64,000 nt of DNA from Sorex araneus (taxonomy: Eukaryota > Chordata > Mammalia > Eulipotyphla > Soricidae), in NCBI RefSeq assembly GCF_027595985.1, contig NC_073313.1:219172066-219236065 (forward strand). The letters run 5' to 3'. Positions 11,170-21,035 of this stretch are shown here, in pieces; within the stretch, counting starts at the first letter, position 1, and every line of letters begins with the position of its first letter. The notes under the pieces were generated by a model. It was not told the origin of the DNA and did not search any database. It saw only the letters and a program-made list of their open reading frames with translations. Made by a program: the position numbers and the translations under genes.

Positions 11170-11290
11170 TTGTTAGAGAGAGAGGAGCGGGTAAGATGAC
11201 TACTAAGGTGCAATTTCTAGAACTCTATGACACCTCAGGTGCTGCCAGAAGTGATATTTGAACCACTGGGTGTGGCACCAAAATAAAAAT
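11170..11290 (+). mobile_element. Possible very old SINE remnant
   Basis: 'gaggagcgggtaagatgac' and later 'caggtgctgccagaagtga...gggtgtggcacc' follow the order of the short SINE, but with low similarity. Confidence 0.3.
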
Positions 11291-11390
11291 TTTCAAATAC
11301 ATATGTGATAATAAGACCATAGCACAATTTCAAAAAATTTCAAAATTTTCAAATACATATGTGATAGCAAGACCTAAGCACAATTACATT
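11286..11390. repeat. 56-bp tandem duplication
   Basis: The unit starting 'aaaattttcaaatacatatg' occurs at 11286 and again at 11342; the second unit is partial and diverges after about 45 bp. Local duplication at the tail of the preceding SINE remnant. Confidence 0.8.
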
Positions 11391-11424
11391 CCCAAGTGTT
11401 ATCCTAGTAGAAATTCAGAGTTTA

Positions 11425-11560
11425 CTTTGGGTTCTGTGTGTAGGGATCACTCCTGGAAATGCTCTACCATGAATGGTACCAGGAACAGTCCAGGGATTTG
11501 AAAAGGATCAGCCACATGCAAGACACACAAGCCTTAACTCTCTGTCTCTCTGTTCTTCTA
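11425..11560 (-). mobile_element. Diverged SOR-type SINE
   Basis: Reverse-oriented remnant with 'gggatcactcctgga', 'ccagggatttgaaaaggatcagccacatgcaagacacac' and the head complement region 'ctctgtctctctgttc'. Confidence 0.45.
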
Positions 11561-11583
11561 ATATCTACATCTATCATATCATT

Positions 11584-11628
11584 TCATATCTATATGTATA
11601 TCTATATCTATGTCTATATATGTATGCT
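11584..11628. repeat. TATATC-type simple repeat
   Basis: Imperfect runs of 'tatatctatatc' and 'tatatgtatg'. Confidence 0.75.
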
Positions 11629-12035
11629 GTACAATGTAAACTTAACAATTTAGAGAGCATAAAATTAATATTTATAGACTCATACTGGTCTGGTGACACA
11701 TCCAATGCTATTAGGGTTGGTGCTTAATGATTGGTCTTAGTGATGCTCAGTGAACAATAGAAAGCTGGGGATTAGCTATAAATGTAAATCATATGTACTA
11801 TGTTACAGGCCCAATAGAATCAATATTTTAAGTGAAAAGCATAAAATAAAGTTTTAAAAATATACAAAGGAGAGAGAGAGCTACACAAAGACAGATTAAG
11901 AGACAAGTTACAATACTTACACATACAGATGCACAAAAGTCTGAGCAGATGTCTAATAGTACTACCTAATTTTTTTTAAATAAAAATACTTTTTTAGGAA
12001 GAAAAATTTTAAGGAATGACTAGAAAAGTTTGTAA

Positions 12036-12219
12036 GCCTTTTTTTTTTTTTTTTTGCTTTTTGAGTCACACCTGGTGATGCACAGGGGTTATTCCTGGCT
12101 CTGCACTCAGGAATCAGCCCTGGCAGTGCTCAGGGGACCATATGGGATGCTGGGAATTGAACCCAGGTGGGCTGCCTGCAAGGCAAACGCCCTACCCACT
12201 GTGCTATTGCTCCAGTCCC
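12036..12219 (-). mobile_element. SOR-type SINE, short form, with TSD
   Basis: A long T run (about 18) and 'gctttttgagtcacacctgg' open the reverse copy; box B complement 'gggaattgaaccc'; ends 'tgctattgctccagtccc'. The flanks 'aagtttgtaagcctt' (about 12027-12041) and 'aaggttgtaagtctt' (12220-12234) form a TSD with two differences. Confidence 0.93.
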
Positions 12220-12247
12220 AAGGTTGTAAGTCTTTACAAATAAGTGT

Positions 12248-12291
12248 GCTTTACAAGTAAGTTTTACTTGTAAAGCAAGGCTTTACAAGTA
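12248..12291. other. 12-bp perfect palindrome with 5-nt loop plus a third arm copy
   Basis: 'gctttacaagta' (12248-12259), loop 'agttt', then its complement 'tacttgtaaagc' (12265-12276), followed by another direct copy of the first arm at 12280-12291. It begins 14 bp after the TSD of the preceding SINE. Confidence 0.85.
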
Positions 12292-12495
12292 TGCATAGGG
12301 TTTTACTAGTAGGACAGATGTTAGAAAACTTTATGCAAATTATTACAAAACTTAAGAAAATGTAGAGGGAATGAAGAACCACATAAACTGAGTGTTGAAA
12401 TGAGATAAAGTGATATGCATGATACCTTTTTAGTAACAGCAATTCAAACCAAAGAGCTGGAAAGAGAGTCAGAGAGTAAAAAATGTATCAGCCAT

Positions 12496-12655
12496 GGAGC
12501 AGGTTGTGGGATCATACAGGAGGAAAATTGGGGACATTGGTGACAGAATTTGTGCAGTGGTGAAGAGACTGGTGTTGGAACATTGCGTGACTGAAGCTCA
12601 ATCATGAATCACTTTGTAAATATATATCTCACGTGATTCAATAAAATAAAATAAA
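12496..12655 (+). mobile_element. Diverged L1-type 3' tail
   Basis: 'ggggacattggtgacag', 'cagtggtgaagagactgg', 'ggaacattgcgtgactgaagctcaatcatgaa' and 'gattcaataaaataaaataaa' match the order of the retroposon tails at 39716 and 7738. Confidence 0.55.
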
Positions 12656-12877
12656 TTTTAAAAACCAGTGACTAGAGAAAATTTTAGTTTATTGAGTATT
12701 ACTATGAAAATAATGAAAAATAAAAATTGTAAAACAAAGAATGAAAATATTGGGCAATAGTAACAGCTTTAATGAACTGATGATAATTATCAAAGAGTTT
12801 ATATCAAGTTTTGGCTCTGTTCAGGAGGAGGGTACACTCATTACCTATATTTAATAATTAATATAAGTATAATGAGA

Positions 12878-13127
12878 GGACTGGAGCGATAGCACAGTGG
12901 GTAGGGCATTTGCCTTGTACGTGGCCGACCTAGGTTCGATTCTTCTGTCCCTCTTGGAGAGCCCAGCAAACTACCAAGAGTATCTGCCTGCACAAGAGAG
13001 CCTGGCAAGCTACCTGTGGCATATTCGATATGCCAAAATCAGTAACAACAAATCACACGATGGAGATGTTACTGGTTCCCACACTAGCAAATCGATGAAC
13101 AATGAGACAACAGTGCTACAGTGCTAC
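12878..13127 (+). mobile_element. Long SOR-type SINE with RTE-derived tail
   Basis: tRNA-type head 'ggactggagcgatagcaca' with a perfect box B 'ggttcgattc', then the long-form body 'gagagcccagcaaactacc', 'gcctggcaagctacctgtggcatattc' and the tail 'gatggagatgttactgg...cgatgaacaatgagacaacagtgctacagtg'. TSD 'ataatgaga' at 12869-12877 and 13128-13136. This form ends in RTE C-terminal codons instead of an A tail. Confidence 0.92.
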
Positions 13128-13140
13128 ATAATGAGAAAAA

Positions 13141-13305
13141 AAATTTTTTGGTCACACCCAGAGATGCTCAGTGGCTGATCCTGGCTCTGTAGTCAGGAAT
13201 TTCTCCTTGAAGTGATCAGGGGACCATATAGGATGTCAGTGACCAAACCTGGTTCAGCTGGGTCCAAGGTAAATACCCCAACTGCTGTACTATCGCTCCA
13301 GCCCC
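13141..13305 (-). mobile_element. SOR-type SINE, short form, next to a long SINE
   Basis: Reverse copy 'tttttggtcacacccagagatgctcag' to 'tactatcgctccagcccc'. TSD 'tgagaaaa' at 13133-13140 and 13307-13314. It landed in the downstream TSD of the long SINE at 12878. Confidence 0.87.
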
Positions 13306-14710
13306 TAGTGAGAAAATTGTAAGTGGTAGTTCTACACGAAGAAAAACAAAATTTAATTTCAGAGCAGTAGAGTGGGTATCATGTAGCAGATAGAAAACTA
13401 AGAATGAGAATTATGGAAGCAAAAAAACATTCTTGAACATTTGTGATAGCAAAAATTTAGTGTGACATTTCTCAAATTCCCCCCCACAACAGATTCAGGA
13501 GGTCATAGTCTATTTATTTATTTATTTATTTAGAAGAAATGTTTAGTCTACTTAAAGCATAAGAAACATTCAGCATCAACAGCCTCATTAAAACCCATTG
13601 GCAAGTCAATTTGTATATTCAGTCAACTACAAAATACAAAGGGAATAACTTATACATTGCTATTAGAGCAACACCACTATTTGGGAGCCATCAACTGTTT
13701 ACTAAAAATAGCACATGGTCTTTTGAATGAGAGAACCCAGAAATCACCAATAAAAGAAATGACACTATGGCTTTGTGGTAGTCTTGCAAGCTAATCTGAG
13801 AACAGTCAGTGAAATGTCAAGAAACTGTTTTGAACTCTATGTTTTATGTGATAAACAAACAAACAACAAAAGCACAGTTAGCACAAAAGATCTCCAAGAC
13901 ATTTAAACAGTTTTAAAGAACAGTTATAAGTGCTCTCGGTGGACATTTTTATCTTTAAGAGCTATAAAACACACACAATAAAGTGAGATAAACCTAAGTA
14001 AAATTATGAGAAACAACCTTCTGCTAGCTTTTATTTATTCTTTTGAGGAAGAAAAAAATGCATACAATTTTATGTTCTATTTAATTGAAATATCTTACTT
14101 TCCTTATGTTTTGTCTTGTGTTTAATAGACTAATTATTCTTTCACATTTATAAAAAATTTCTTTTACTAAAAATACTATAATATAATACCTGCAAAAGAA
14201 CACATCCTTTGCTTTAATTCCTTGATGATTTATTTAGGAAAATTGTCAGGTTTTCTAAGCTTAAAAATGTAACAAAAATTACCACGTTCAGTAATTATTT
14301 CCTGTCAGATTTTATATTCAGGATATTCTGTCAAATTTAACTGGCTTTTAAGTGAAACTTAGTTTCTAAAACAGAAGCTAAAACAGTCTCTATTTTAGTT
14401 ATAGAATGTCAGCAGGTGACAGTAATAAAAGAAAAATTTAAAGAAAAATAAAACCTTTCTTACCTCTCTCTTCGTAGGAACCACAATGATTACATGTCAC
14501 AATAAAAATTGATGTTCTGTGATGCACTAGTGATATTTACTGCAATGTGACTATGACTGTATTCAAATGAAACTAGTGGGACAAATGAATACCCAATTTC
14601 TTTTTCTTTCTCCAGGGATCTGCAAGCATAAGAATCTTAACTACACACAAATAATAGTGAAGAAGAAACTGATATGTTATTGGTCATTAAGTTCTCTATT
14701 TTATTTTATT
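13306..14710. other. AT-rich sequence without a recognised feature
   Basis: Holds a (TTTA)5-6 run at 13511-13533 and otherwise nothing recognised; no open frame longer than about 60 codons looks coding. Confidence 0.45.
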
Positions 14711-14715
14711 TTACA

Positions 14716-14785
14716 GTGCTGGGGATTGAACCTGGCACCTTACACATGATGATGAGAAGCCCCCTAGGCATATCCCAATCATGAA
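14716..14785 (-). mobile_element. SINE scrap
   Basis: 'cagtgctggggattgaacctggc' is a box B complement context typical of tRNA SINEs; what follows is degraded. Confidence 0.35.
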
Positions 14786-14789
14786 TTTT

Positions 14790-15455
14790 TTAAAAAATTC
14801 ATGAGAATAAGAAAAACAATCCTTTAGAAATAAACAGAAAAAAAAAGTGATATCTGTGAAGGTACTTTGCATTTCCATTAAACATCAGAGAAAAACCTTG
14901 GTCATTAAGGGAAATAAAGGAGTGCCTTTTATTTGGAATAATAATCTAGACAAATTTTATGTAGCTTTACTGTCCTAAGTATGAAAAGCAATAAAGGACC
15001 TTTTTTCTTTCATTGCATATATTTTTAAAACCAAAAGATTTACCTTTGTTCTTCTAGAGTCTTTGACATTCTTCCACAATTTACTGTTGCTAACGGTTAC
15101 TTTTAGTGAATAAAATTATGTTATATGTAAATGATGCAATACTGAATTTTCCCCATTATTTCAAAGTGCAATTAAAAAAAGGTAAAGATTTTTTTGTTCT
15201 CCTCTTTTGATGCTATGTTGTTGCTGTGCCCCATTCTTTTCATTTTTAGTCACATTTATATGTTCATGAAGCAATAATGAAAGTAAATAGTGGTTGCTTT
15301 TCCCAACTATTCTGTGTATTCTTTGCACTAGCCAAGCTACTTAAAATTAAAAAGTAAAAGCTACCCATGGCTAGCTTACAGAAATAGGAAAACAAAGTTT
15401 AATAAATGGAAGGAATTAATTTAATTAGTCTATTTTATCCAAATCTCAAATTAGT
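14790..15455. other. AT-rich unassigned sequence
   Basis: Nothing recognised. Confidence 0.4.
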
Positions 15456-15464
15456 GTTGTTGTT

Positions 15465-15615
15465 ATTGATGGTGGTGGTAGCACACCCAACAATATTCAG
15501 AGCTCTGTGCTCAGTGATCACTCCTAGCATTAGTTAGAGGGCTGAACTCTGGGCCAGGATTCAAACCCGGGTCAGTAATGTGGAAGGCTAGACACCCACT
15601 ATACTATCTATCCAG
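15465..15615 (-). mobile_element. Old SOR-type SINE
   Basis: 'agcacacccaacaatattcag', 'tcactcctagcat', 'ggattcaaacccgggtcag' and 'ccactatactatctatccag' keep the reverse-copy order; tail lost. Confidence 0.6.
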
Positions 15616-15898
15616 TATTTTATCACAAATTTCTTACTTTTTTTAGGACAGAAAACTATTTGTTAGTGATCTGGTTATGACTTATTTATTTTGCAAATGT
15701 ACAAAATAAAAATCTTAGTGAGATTTTGTATTTATATAGTTCCAATAAAATTTATAGTGGCCCAAATTTTAGAGATTTTCTCCTAGGAAACTGAATGACA
15801 TAACTGTCCCACCCAACTATTTTATTAAAATTGTAATTACACAACATAAGATTTTTTAAGATGTAAACTTAAATATAATTGTTTTATATATTATCTTA

Positions 15899-16147
15899 GC
15901 ACTGTACCACTGTCGTCCCGTTGTTCATCGATTTGCTCAAGTGGGCATCAGTAGCGTCTCCATTGTGAGACTTGTTGTTACTGTTTTTGGCATATCAAAT
16001 ATGCCACGGGTAGCTTGCCAGGCTCTGCCGTGCAGGCGGGATACTCTCGGTAGCTTGTCGGGCTCTCTGAGAGGGACGGAGGAATCAAACCTGGGTTGTC
16101 TGTGTGTATGGCAAACTCCCTAACCACTGTGTTATCACTCCAGTCCG
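15899..16147 (-). mobile_element. Long SOR-type SINE with RTE-derived tail
   Basis: Complete copy. TSD 'tatattatctta' (15887-15898) and 'tatatcatctta' (16148-16159), one difference. The plus strand opens with the tail complement 'gcactgtaccactgtcgtcc'. On the minus strand the tail reads Q-W-R-R-Y-stop-C-P-L-E-Q-I-D-E-Q-R-D-D, the RTE C-terminus with one stop. It ends at the head complement 'gttatcactccagtcc'. Confidence 0.95.
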
Positions 16148-16164
16148 TATATCATCTTATTCTT

Positions 16165-17290
16165 TATTATTCAATCAAATTTATGCATATATTTTACTTG
16201 CTGAGTAATTAGTGAATATATAAAATTGTGCATCATGTTTATCCTAGTCTTGTTCTAAAAATGTTTTGTAGTATCGTGCAATTGTTATTTTAATAATTCT
16301 TAATTGTTCATTTGTTCTGAAACCCTATTTTATATGTTTTATTTATTAATTTTATGACTTTCAGTATACATACTTATCACCTCTGTAGGTACAAAAATAG
16401 TCTCATTTATATTGATAATAAATGGTAGTTACATGAGTATGAACAAGGTGACTATTTAATCCCTCTTTACATGTCTGTACATATGCCATGCTTATGTACA
16501 GACATTAATATTCATTTTCTCAGAAATTCTTCTGCCAAATATTAAAAAATGTGTTTCATGCACTTGCTATATTGAGGAAGTAAAATAAAAAGAAAAGGAA
16601 GATAAGCATTCATTACACAAACTTTTATTCTAGTAAGAGAACAGAGTATACAAGCCACTGAATATAGTACAAGAAGAATATCAAGTAATAATTGTACTGA
16701 TGGAAGTTTTTGAGGAATTCCATTAAATTGTCTATTTCTTCACCATAAATAAAAAAGGGTGACAGATTGTGTGACATGAACCAGAGTATCAGAGCAGAAA
16801 AGACCATGTTCAGGATTTGTTACAATATTGCTGTTTAGTTTGTAGGAGATAAAAATTTGTAAAGTGTGTTAATGAAAAGAAAAAGACAACACTCATTTAT
16901 CTTGTTTCTTTTATGGAAAAAATATTACAGTATATGTATACAGTTTATGAAACTATTAATGGAGTTTAAGCTAATTTTGTCAGTAAGGTAGAGTACAAAA
17001 GTGGGTAAAGTCCGTTCGATAAAGCTTTGACTCCAAAGTTTTATAGAGGAAAAATTGGGAAATAGTAACTAGACATTTAAAAAAATACCATAGAGGGTAG
17101 AATAATAATCCACATATAATTACTATCTATTCCAGGAAAAAAGACTCCTCAAATTAAGTAATAGGTCACCTTACAAATTCTTGAACTTCATAACTTGTCC
17201 TAGAATGGCTTTAGGTATGATGTAACTCATGATATTTCATGATCTGACAGTATATTATAGCACAACTGAATTTACATAATAAACTAGGTA
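16165..17290. other. AT-rich sequence without a recognised feature
   Basis: Frames such as 16625-16807 (minus, 60 codons) are short and show no recognisable domain. Confidence 0.4.
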
Positions 17291-17296
17291 CCTAAT

Positions 17297-17477
17297 GATG
17301 GTTTCTCAACTGGGGGCTTTACAGTCCTGTGAACTCCAAGATATTCCAAGGGAGGAAATCATGAAAAATAGGGGGTCAGAGCAATAGACTAGAGGGCCAA
17401 CCAGTAGTAGGGGAGTCTACAGGAAGGAAACAGGGTCAGCAGTGGGCCAAATTCAAAAAAATGTTTGAGAAATACTG
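17297..17477. mobile_element. Candidate hAT-like non-autonomous DNA element
   Basis: The left end 'tggtttctcaac' and the right end 'tttgagaaatactg' form imperfect terminal inverted repeats. The inner phrase 'ccaagatattccaagg' recurs loosely at 32200-32225, and 'ggaaggaaacagggtcag' recurs at 22694-22720. The TIR form (CAGTGnTTCTCAAC-like) is that of many mammalian hAT MITEs; the subfamily is not recognised. Confidence 0.42.
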
Positions 17478-17496
17478 TTTATAAATTAGACCATAT

Positions 17497-17655
17497 AGGA
17501 GCCGAGCAGATAATATAACAGGTAGGGTTACCTTGCACATATCTGACCAGAATTAGATTCCCAGGATCACAGATGGTCCAGCAACTACTGCCAGGAGTAA
17601 TTCCTGAGTGAACAGCCAGGAGTAATCCCTGACTGTGACCCCAAAACCAAATTAA
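17497..17655 (+). mobile_element. SOR-type SINE, short form
   Basis: 'ggtagggttaccttgcacatatctgaccagaattagattcccaggatcacagatggtcc', 'ctgccaggagtaattcctgagtg' and 'gtgaccccaaaacc' plus an A-rich tail. Confidence 0.75.
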
Positions 17656-17689
17656 TAAATAAAATGAAAATAAATGAGATGATAGATAT

Positions 17690-18095
17690 ATGGTCAAAGA
17701 TATGTTACAGAATATAAGGCATATAGCTGACCCCAGTTGATTCCCAAAATAGCACTGCACTGTTGCACTGTCATTCCACTGTTTATCAAATTGCTCTAGT
17801 GGGCACCAGTAACGTCTCCATTGTGAGACTTGCTTTTACTGCTTTTGGCATATCGAATATGCCACAGGTAGCTTGCCAGGCTCTGCCTTGGGGGTGGCAT
17901 ACTCTAGGTAGTTTTCTGGGCTCTCCGAGAGGGATGGAGGAATTGAACCTGGGTCTGTTGCATGCAAGGCAAACACCCTACCTGCTGTGCTCCAGTGCGA
18001 GTCCCAAAATACAGAAAATAATCCCTTGAGCTCAACCAGGGTCATCCTAGGCACAGAACCAGGAGTAGTCACTGAGCACTGCTCCCAAGCAAATA
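17690..18095 (+). mobile_element. Old SOR-type SINE split by a younger long SINE
   Basis: The left half (17690-17751) has 'aaggcatatagctgaccccagttgattcccaaaat'. The right half (18002-18095) resumes with 'cccaaaatacag...cccttgagctcaaccagggtcatcctaggcacagaaccaggagtagtcactgag'. The two halves join at the 10-bp TSD of the insert. Confidence 0.6.
17752..18001 (-). mobile_element. Long SOR-type SINE nested in an older SINE
   Basis: Perfect 10-bp TSD 'tcccaaaata' at 17742-17751 and 18002-18011. Contains the RTE-tail complement 'ttgcactgtcattccactg', body 'gccacaggtagcttgccaggctctgcc', box B complement 'gaattgaacctggg' and a rearranged head end 'gtgctccagtgcgag'. Confidence 0.92.
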
Positions 18096-18099
18096 AGAA

Positions 18100-19480
18100 G
18101 AATTAGTGCATCCTGCAGTTCTCTGCCCCAGTCTACCAGTCTACATAGAGTACTGGAAGAGTACTGGTATTTCTTTCTAGTGTCCCATGGCCAGAAGACA
18201 TTTTGAACATTGGCTGTACTCGTTTGTTCATGAGGTAAATCTTGTCATTGGTTGCAGACAGTAAGTAAGATGGAACAAGTTCTCTCTTTTATGTCAGAAC
18301 AAAAGGAAAACCCTAACCAAGGCTTTCTGTTACAGCCAGAATTGGGGCTGAGTAGAGTTATTTGAGAGAAACTTTATCACCAGGATAGAGGGAGAGATAA
18401 TTGTCAAATAGCAAACTAAAAAATGTTCCGTAGTGTTCACTGCAGGGATTTACAGTGTCTTAATCAAGTGTATTGCAGTTTCAATCTCATAAAAATCGGT
18501 GACATATATGACCTGTGGCAATTGTGCCACTGAACCAATTTAAACAAAATAAATGACCTTTCAGTACTTTTATAAACCTTTATTAAGAAATTAAAGCATT
18601 TCCTTTAATTTGATACAAAAGGATAATGATAAAATGTCTAATAACCCAAAGAAGTCCTTGTATATCGTAAGATTTTCCATCATTTAGTAGATTAACTTGT
18701 CATAAATATTGCAGGAGGTCATGGGGTCCACAAAACATCCATAATAAAACTTATTGTTTTATTTCACAATTTTGCTTTCCTAGTACTGCATTTTTTGGGG
18801 GCAGGAACGGGGGCAAGAGATGTTGAAAAATAATTTAAACTTTATCCATTAGGTCAAATGGTCAAAAGTGTTGTTTTCCTTTTTCTGAGTTGCAGACAGT
18901 ACATCTTGCATTTATATATGTTTTAAAATGAATCCGTCCTGCAATACATTTTGCCATGAACTAAGAGTAAATCAAGTGCAGTTAGGAACAGCAGGTTTAG
19001 TGGCACTAAACCTGTAGCCTTAAGAAAATATTTTCAAAGATAGCAATTACTAATCACTTTCAAAATTGCCCCGTTATAAAAATGCCCAAATTAAATTTAT
19101 TGCTAAGCTTTTAAAAATAAAAGTGGAATGGGAAGAACAGATCTTTTAAATGATATAGGAAAATAGTTTGTGTTTCTTAGATTCTAAAACAGAAATAACA
19201 GGAGAAACTTCAAACATCTGGTTTTTAGTTTTTATCTTATCTAAAATTTGTGAAAGATAAATAATAATTAGGCAAGACATGCATTAACATAAAAATATTT
19301 CTAGTGATACTAATTAATAAACTTTGCTCCAGATATTAAAAGAAAATAGAAATATAATAAATAGGATTCTGCTTCATTTGTTTGTGATAATACATCCATA
19401 GATGAATAGAAAAATTGATTTGAAATTTTCATGCTAAGCTTTCATTTTTGTAAATTTACGTTCTGTTTTTTGAACCATAC
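18100..19480. other. AT-rich sequence without a recognised feature
   Basis: Nothing recognised beyond a short inverted motif 'taaacctg'/'caggttta' near 18990-19015. Confidence 0.4.
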
Positions 19481-19484
19481 ATTC

Positions 19485-19612
19485 TGTGTTGTTGAAGGCT
19501 TACTAATAGCTACGTGTGCAAGGATAAGCTGGCAGTTCTCAGGGAATTGAACCCAGGTTAGTCACTTGCAAGGGATGTTTCTTTATCCACTTCACTATCT
19601 CTCAGGTTCAAG
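19485..19612 (-). mobile_element. Old SOR-type SINE
   Basis: 'cagttctcagggaattgaacccaggttagtcacttgcaagg' and 'ccacttcactatctctcagg' mark the box B and head end of a reverse copy; the tail half is degraded. Confidence 0.5.
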
Positions 19613-19614
19613 TA

Positions 19615-20084
19615 TATGCTAAATTTTATATTCATATCTTCTCTGAATCAAGTGCCTACAATGTTCAGAAGTATATCACAGAGAATTTTAGCTATAATAC
19701 AGTAACAGCAGGAAGGATGATTGTTATAATTGGACAGATGGTGAAACTAACGTACAGAAATATTTAATATACCATGAAGCTGCTGAGTGATTGAGTAAGG
19801 CTTAAACTGTCTATATTTTTCCCATAGTCCATGTTTTCTTTCCTATGTGTTCACCATGACTCTACTCTTTAATAAAAATAGCACTAAAAAAATGTCAGTT
19901 GCTATCAGATGCAACAGCAATCTCTATAACTGTTCTTGGATTGAGGCACTTTGAAGTAAACAATAAAACAATAAAACCGTCTAGCATTTGGGGAAATTAT
20001 ATAAGCAAGATGTTTTTACTAAAAAATCCTCTAAGTTACAAGAATTGGTCTTTTGTTATACAAACATTTACTCCTTATAGATAA
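19615..20084. other. AT-rich unassigned sequence
   Basis: Nothing recognised. Confidence 0.4.
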
Positions 20085-20690
20085 CAAAGGTATATAAAGT
20101 GTTCATCACTCATTATTAGAGAAATTCACATCAAAACAATAGTGAGTTATCATTCCATGTTAGTGAGAATAGCTGTAATCTAAAAGGCAAGATACTGCAA
20201 GTGTTGGAAAGGAATGTGAGAAGGGAAAATTTATGGCTACTGGTGGGAATGTAAACTGGTCAACCAACATGAAAAGCTATATAGAGAGTTCTCAAAAAAT
20301 TAAAACTGGGGCTGGAAGGACAATACATATCTGGCAGGGTGCTTGCCTGGCATGTAGTCAAGCCGAATTTGATCTCCAGCACCCCATATGGTCACCTGAG
20401 CATTGCCAGTAGTGATACCTGAACACAGAGACAGGAGTAAAACCTGAACACCCTTAGGTGCAGCCAAAAACAACAAAAATTTAAAACAGGCATGCCATAT
20501 GCTCTAATTATTCCACTTTTGTGTCTTTCTTCCAAATATTTTAAAAACATGAATTTCAAGCAATATATGAACTCTCTTTTTGCATTATTTACAATATCCA
20601 ACATATTTCCATATGCATATGTTCCCAGTAACAGATGCAGAGATAAATAAAATATGGCATTTATACACAATGAAACATTACTTAGCTAGA
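20085..20690 (+). mobile_element. L1 fragment, C-terminal ORF2 region, interrupted by a SINE
   Basis: The order 'agagaaattcacatcaaaacaatagtgag', 'aagtgttggaaaggaatgtgag', 'actggtgggaatgtaaactgg' and 'ctcaaaaaattaaaac', then after the SINE 'ttattccactttt', 'gcattatttacaatatcc' and 'aatatggcatttatacacaatg', matches the well-known end of mammalian L1 ORF2. Frame is broken throughout. Confidence 0.75.
20310..20478 (+). mobile_element. SOR-type SINE inserted in L1
   Basis: 'ggggctggaaggacaatac...tggcagggtgcttgcctggcatgtagtc', 'tttgatctccagcaccccatatggtcacctgagcattgccagtagtgatacctga', tail 'gcagccaaaaacaac'. 'aaaatttaaaac' after it resembles 'aaaaattaaaac' before it, a likely TSD. Confidence 0.8.
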
Positions 20691-20699
20691 CAAAAGATA

Positions 20700-21034
20700 A
20701 AATATGTTGTGAGATAGCTCACAAGACTAGTGTACATGCTTTATATACAGGGGCAAGGATTTGATCCCCACAACTACATGGTCCCCTGAGCATGCCCGGA
20801 GTCAACTCAGCACCAACCTAGAGTAGTCCATGAGTATAAGTGCTTTTTTTGTGGGGGGGGGGTTGTTACACCCGGCTATGCACAGAGGTCACTCCTGGCT
20901 CTGCACTTAGGAATTACCCCTGGCGCTGCTCAGGGGACCATATGGAGTGTTGGGAATCGAACCCGGGTCGGCTGCATGCAAGATAAATGCCCTACTCGCT
21001 GTGCTATCACTCCAGCCCCCCCATGAGTATAAGT
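20700..21034 (+). mobile_element. Old SOR-type SINE carrying a nested SINE
   Basis: 'gtgagatagctcacaagac', 'gatttgatccccacaactacatggtcccctgagcatgcccggagtcaactcagcacc' and 'gagtagtccatgagtataagt' form a diverged plus copy. Its end is duplicated after the nested SINE. Confidence 0.6.
20843..21021 (-). mobile_element. Young SOR-type SINE nested in an older SINE
   Basis: Near-consensus reverse copy with 'gaatcgaacccgggtcggctgcatgcaag' and 'gctatcactccagcccc'. TSD 'catgagtataagt' just before the T/G-rich end (about 20829-20841) and again just after the head (about 21022-21034). The A-tail complement is interrupted by a run of ten G, unusual for this family. Confidence 0.95.
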
Positions 21035-21035
21035 G

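Noticed and set aside
12878..12960. Possible tRNA gene (good box A and box B)
   Set aside because: The boxes belong to SINE heads followed by SINE bodies and TSDs; no cloverleaf anticodon arm with a proper acceptor stem.
15887..16159. Tail 'actgtatcactgt' strings as independent microsatellites
   Set aside because: They occur only at the 3' ends of RTE-tailed elements and inside TSDs, so they are element tails.
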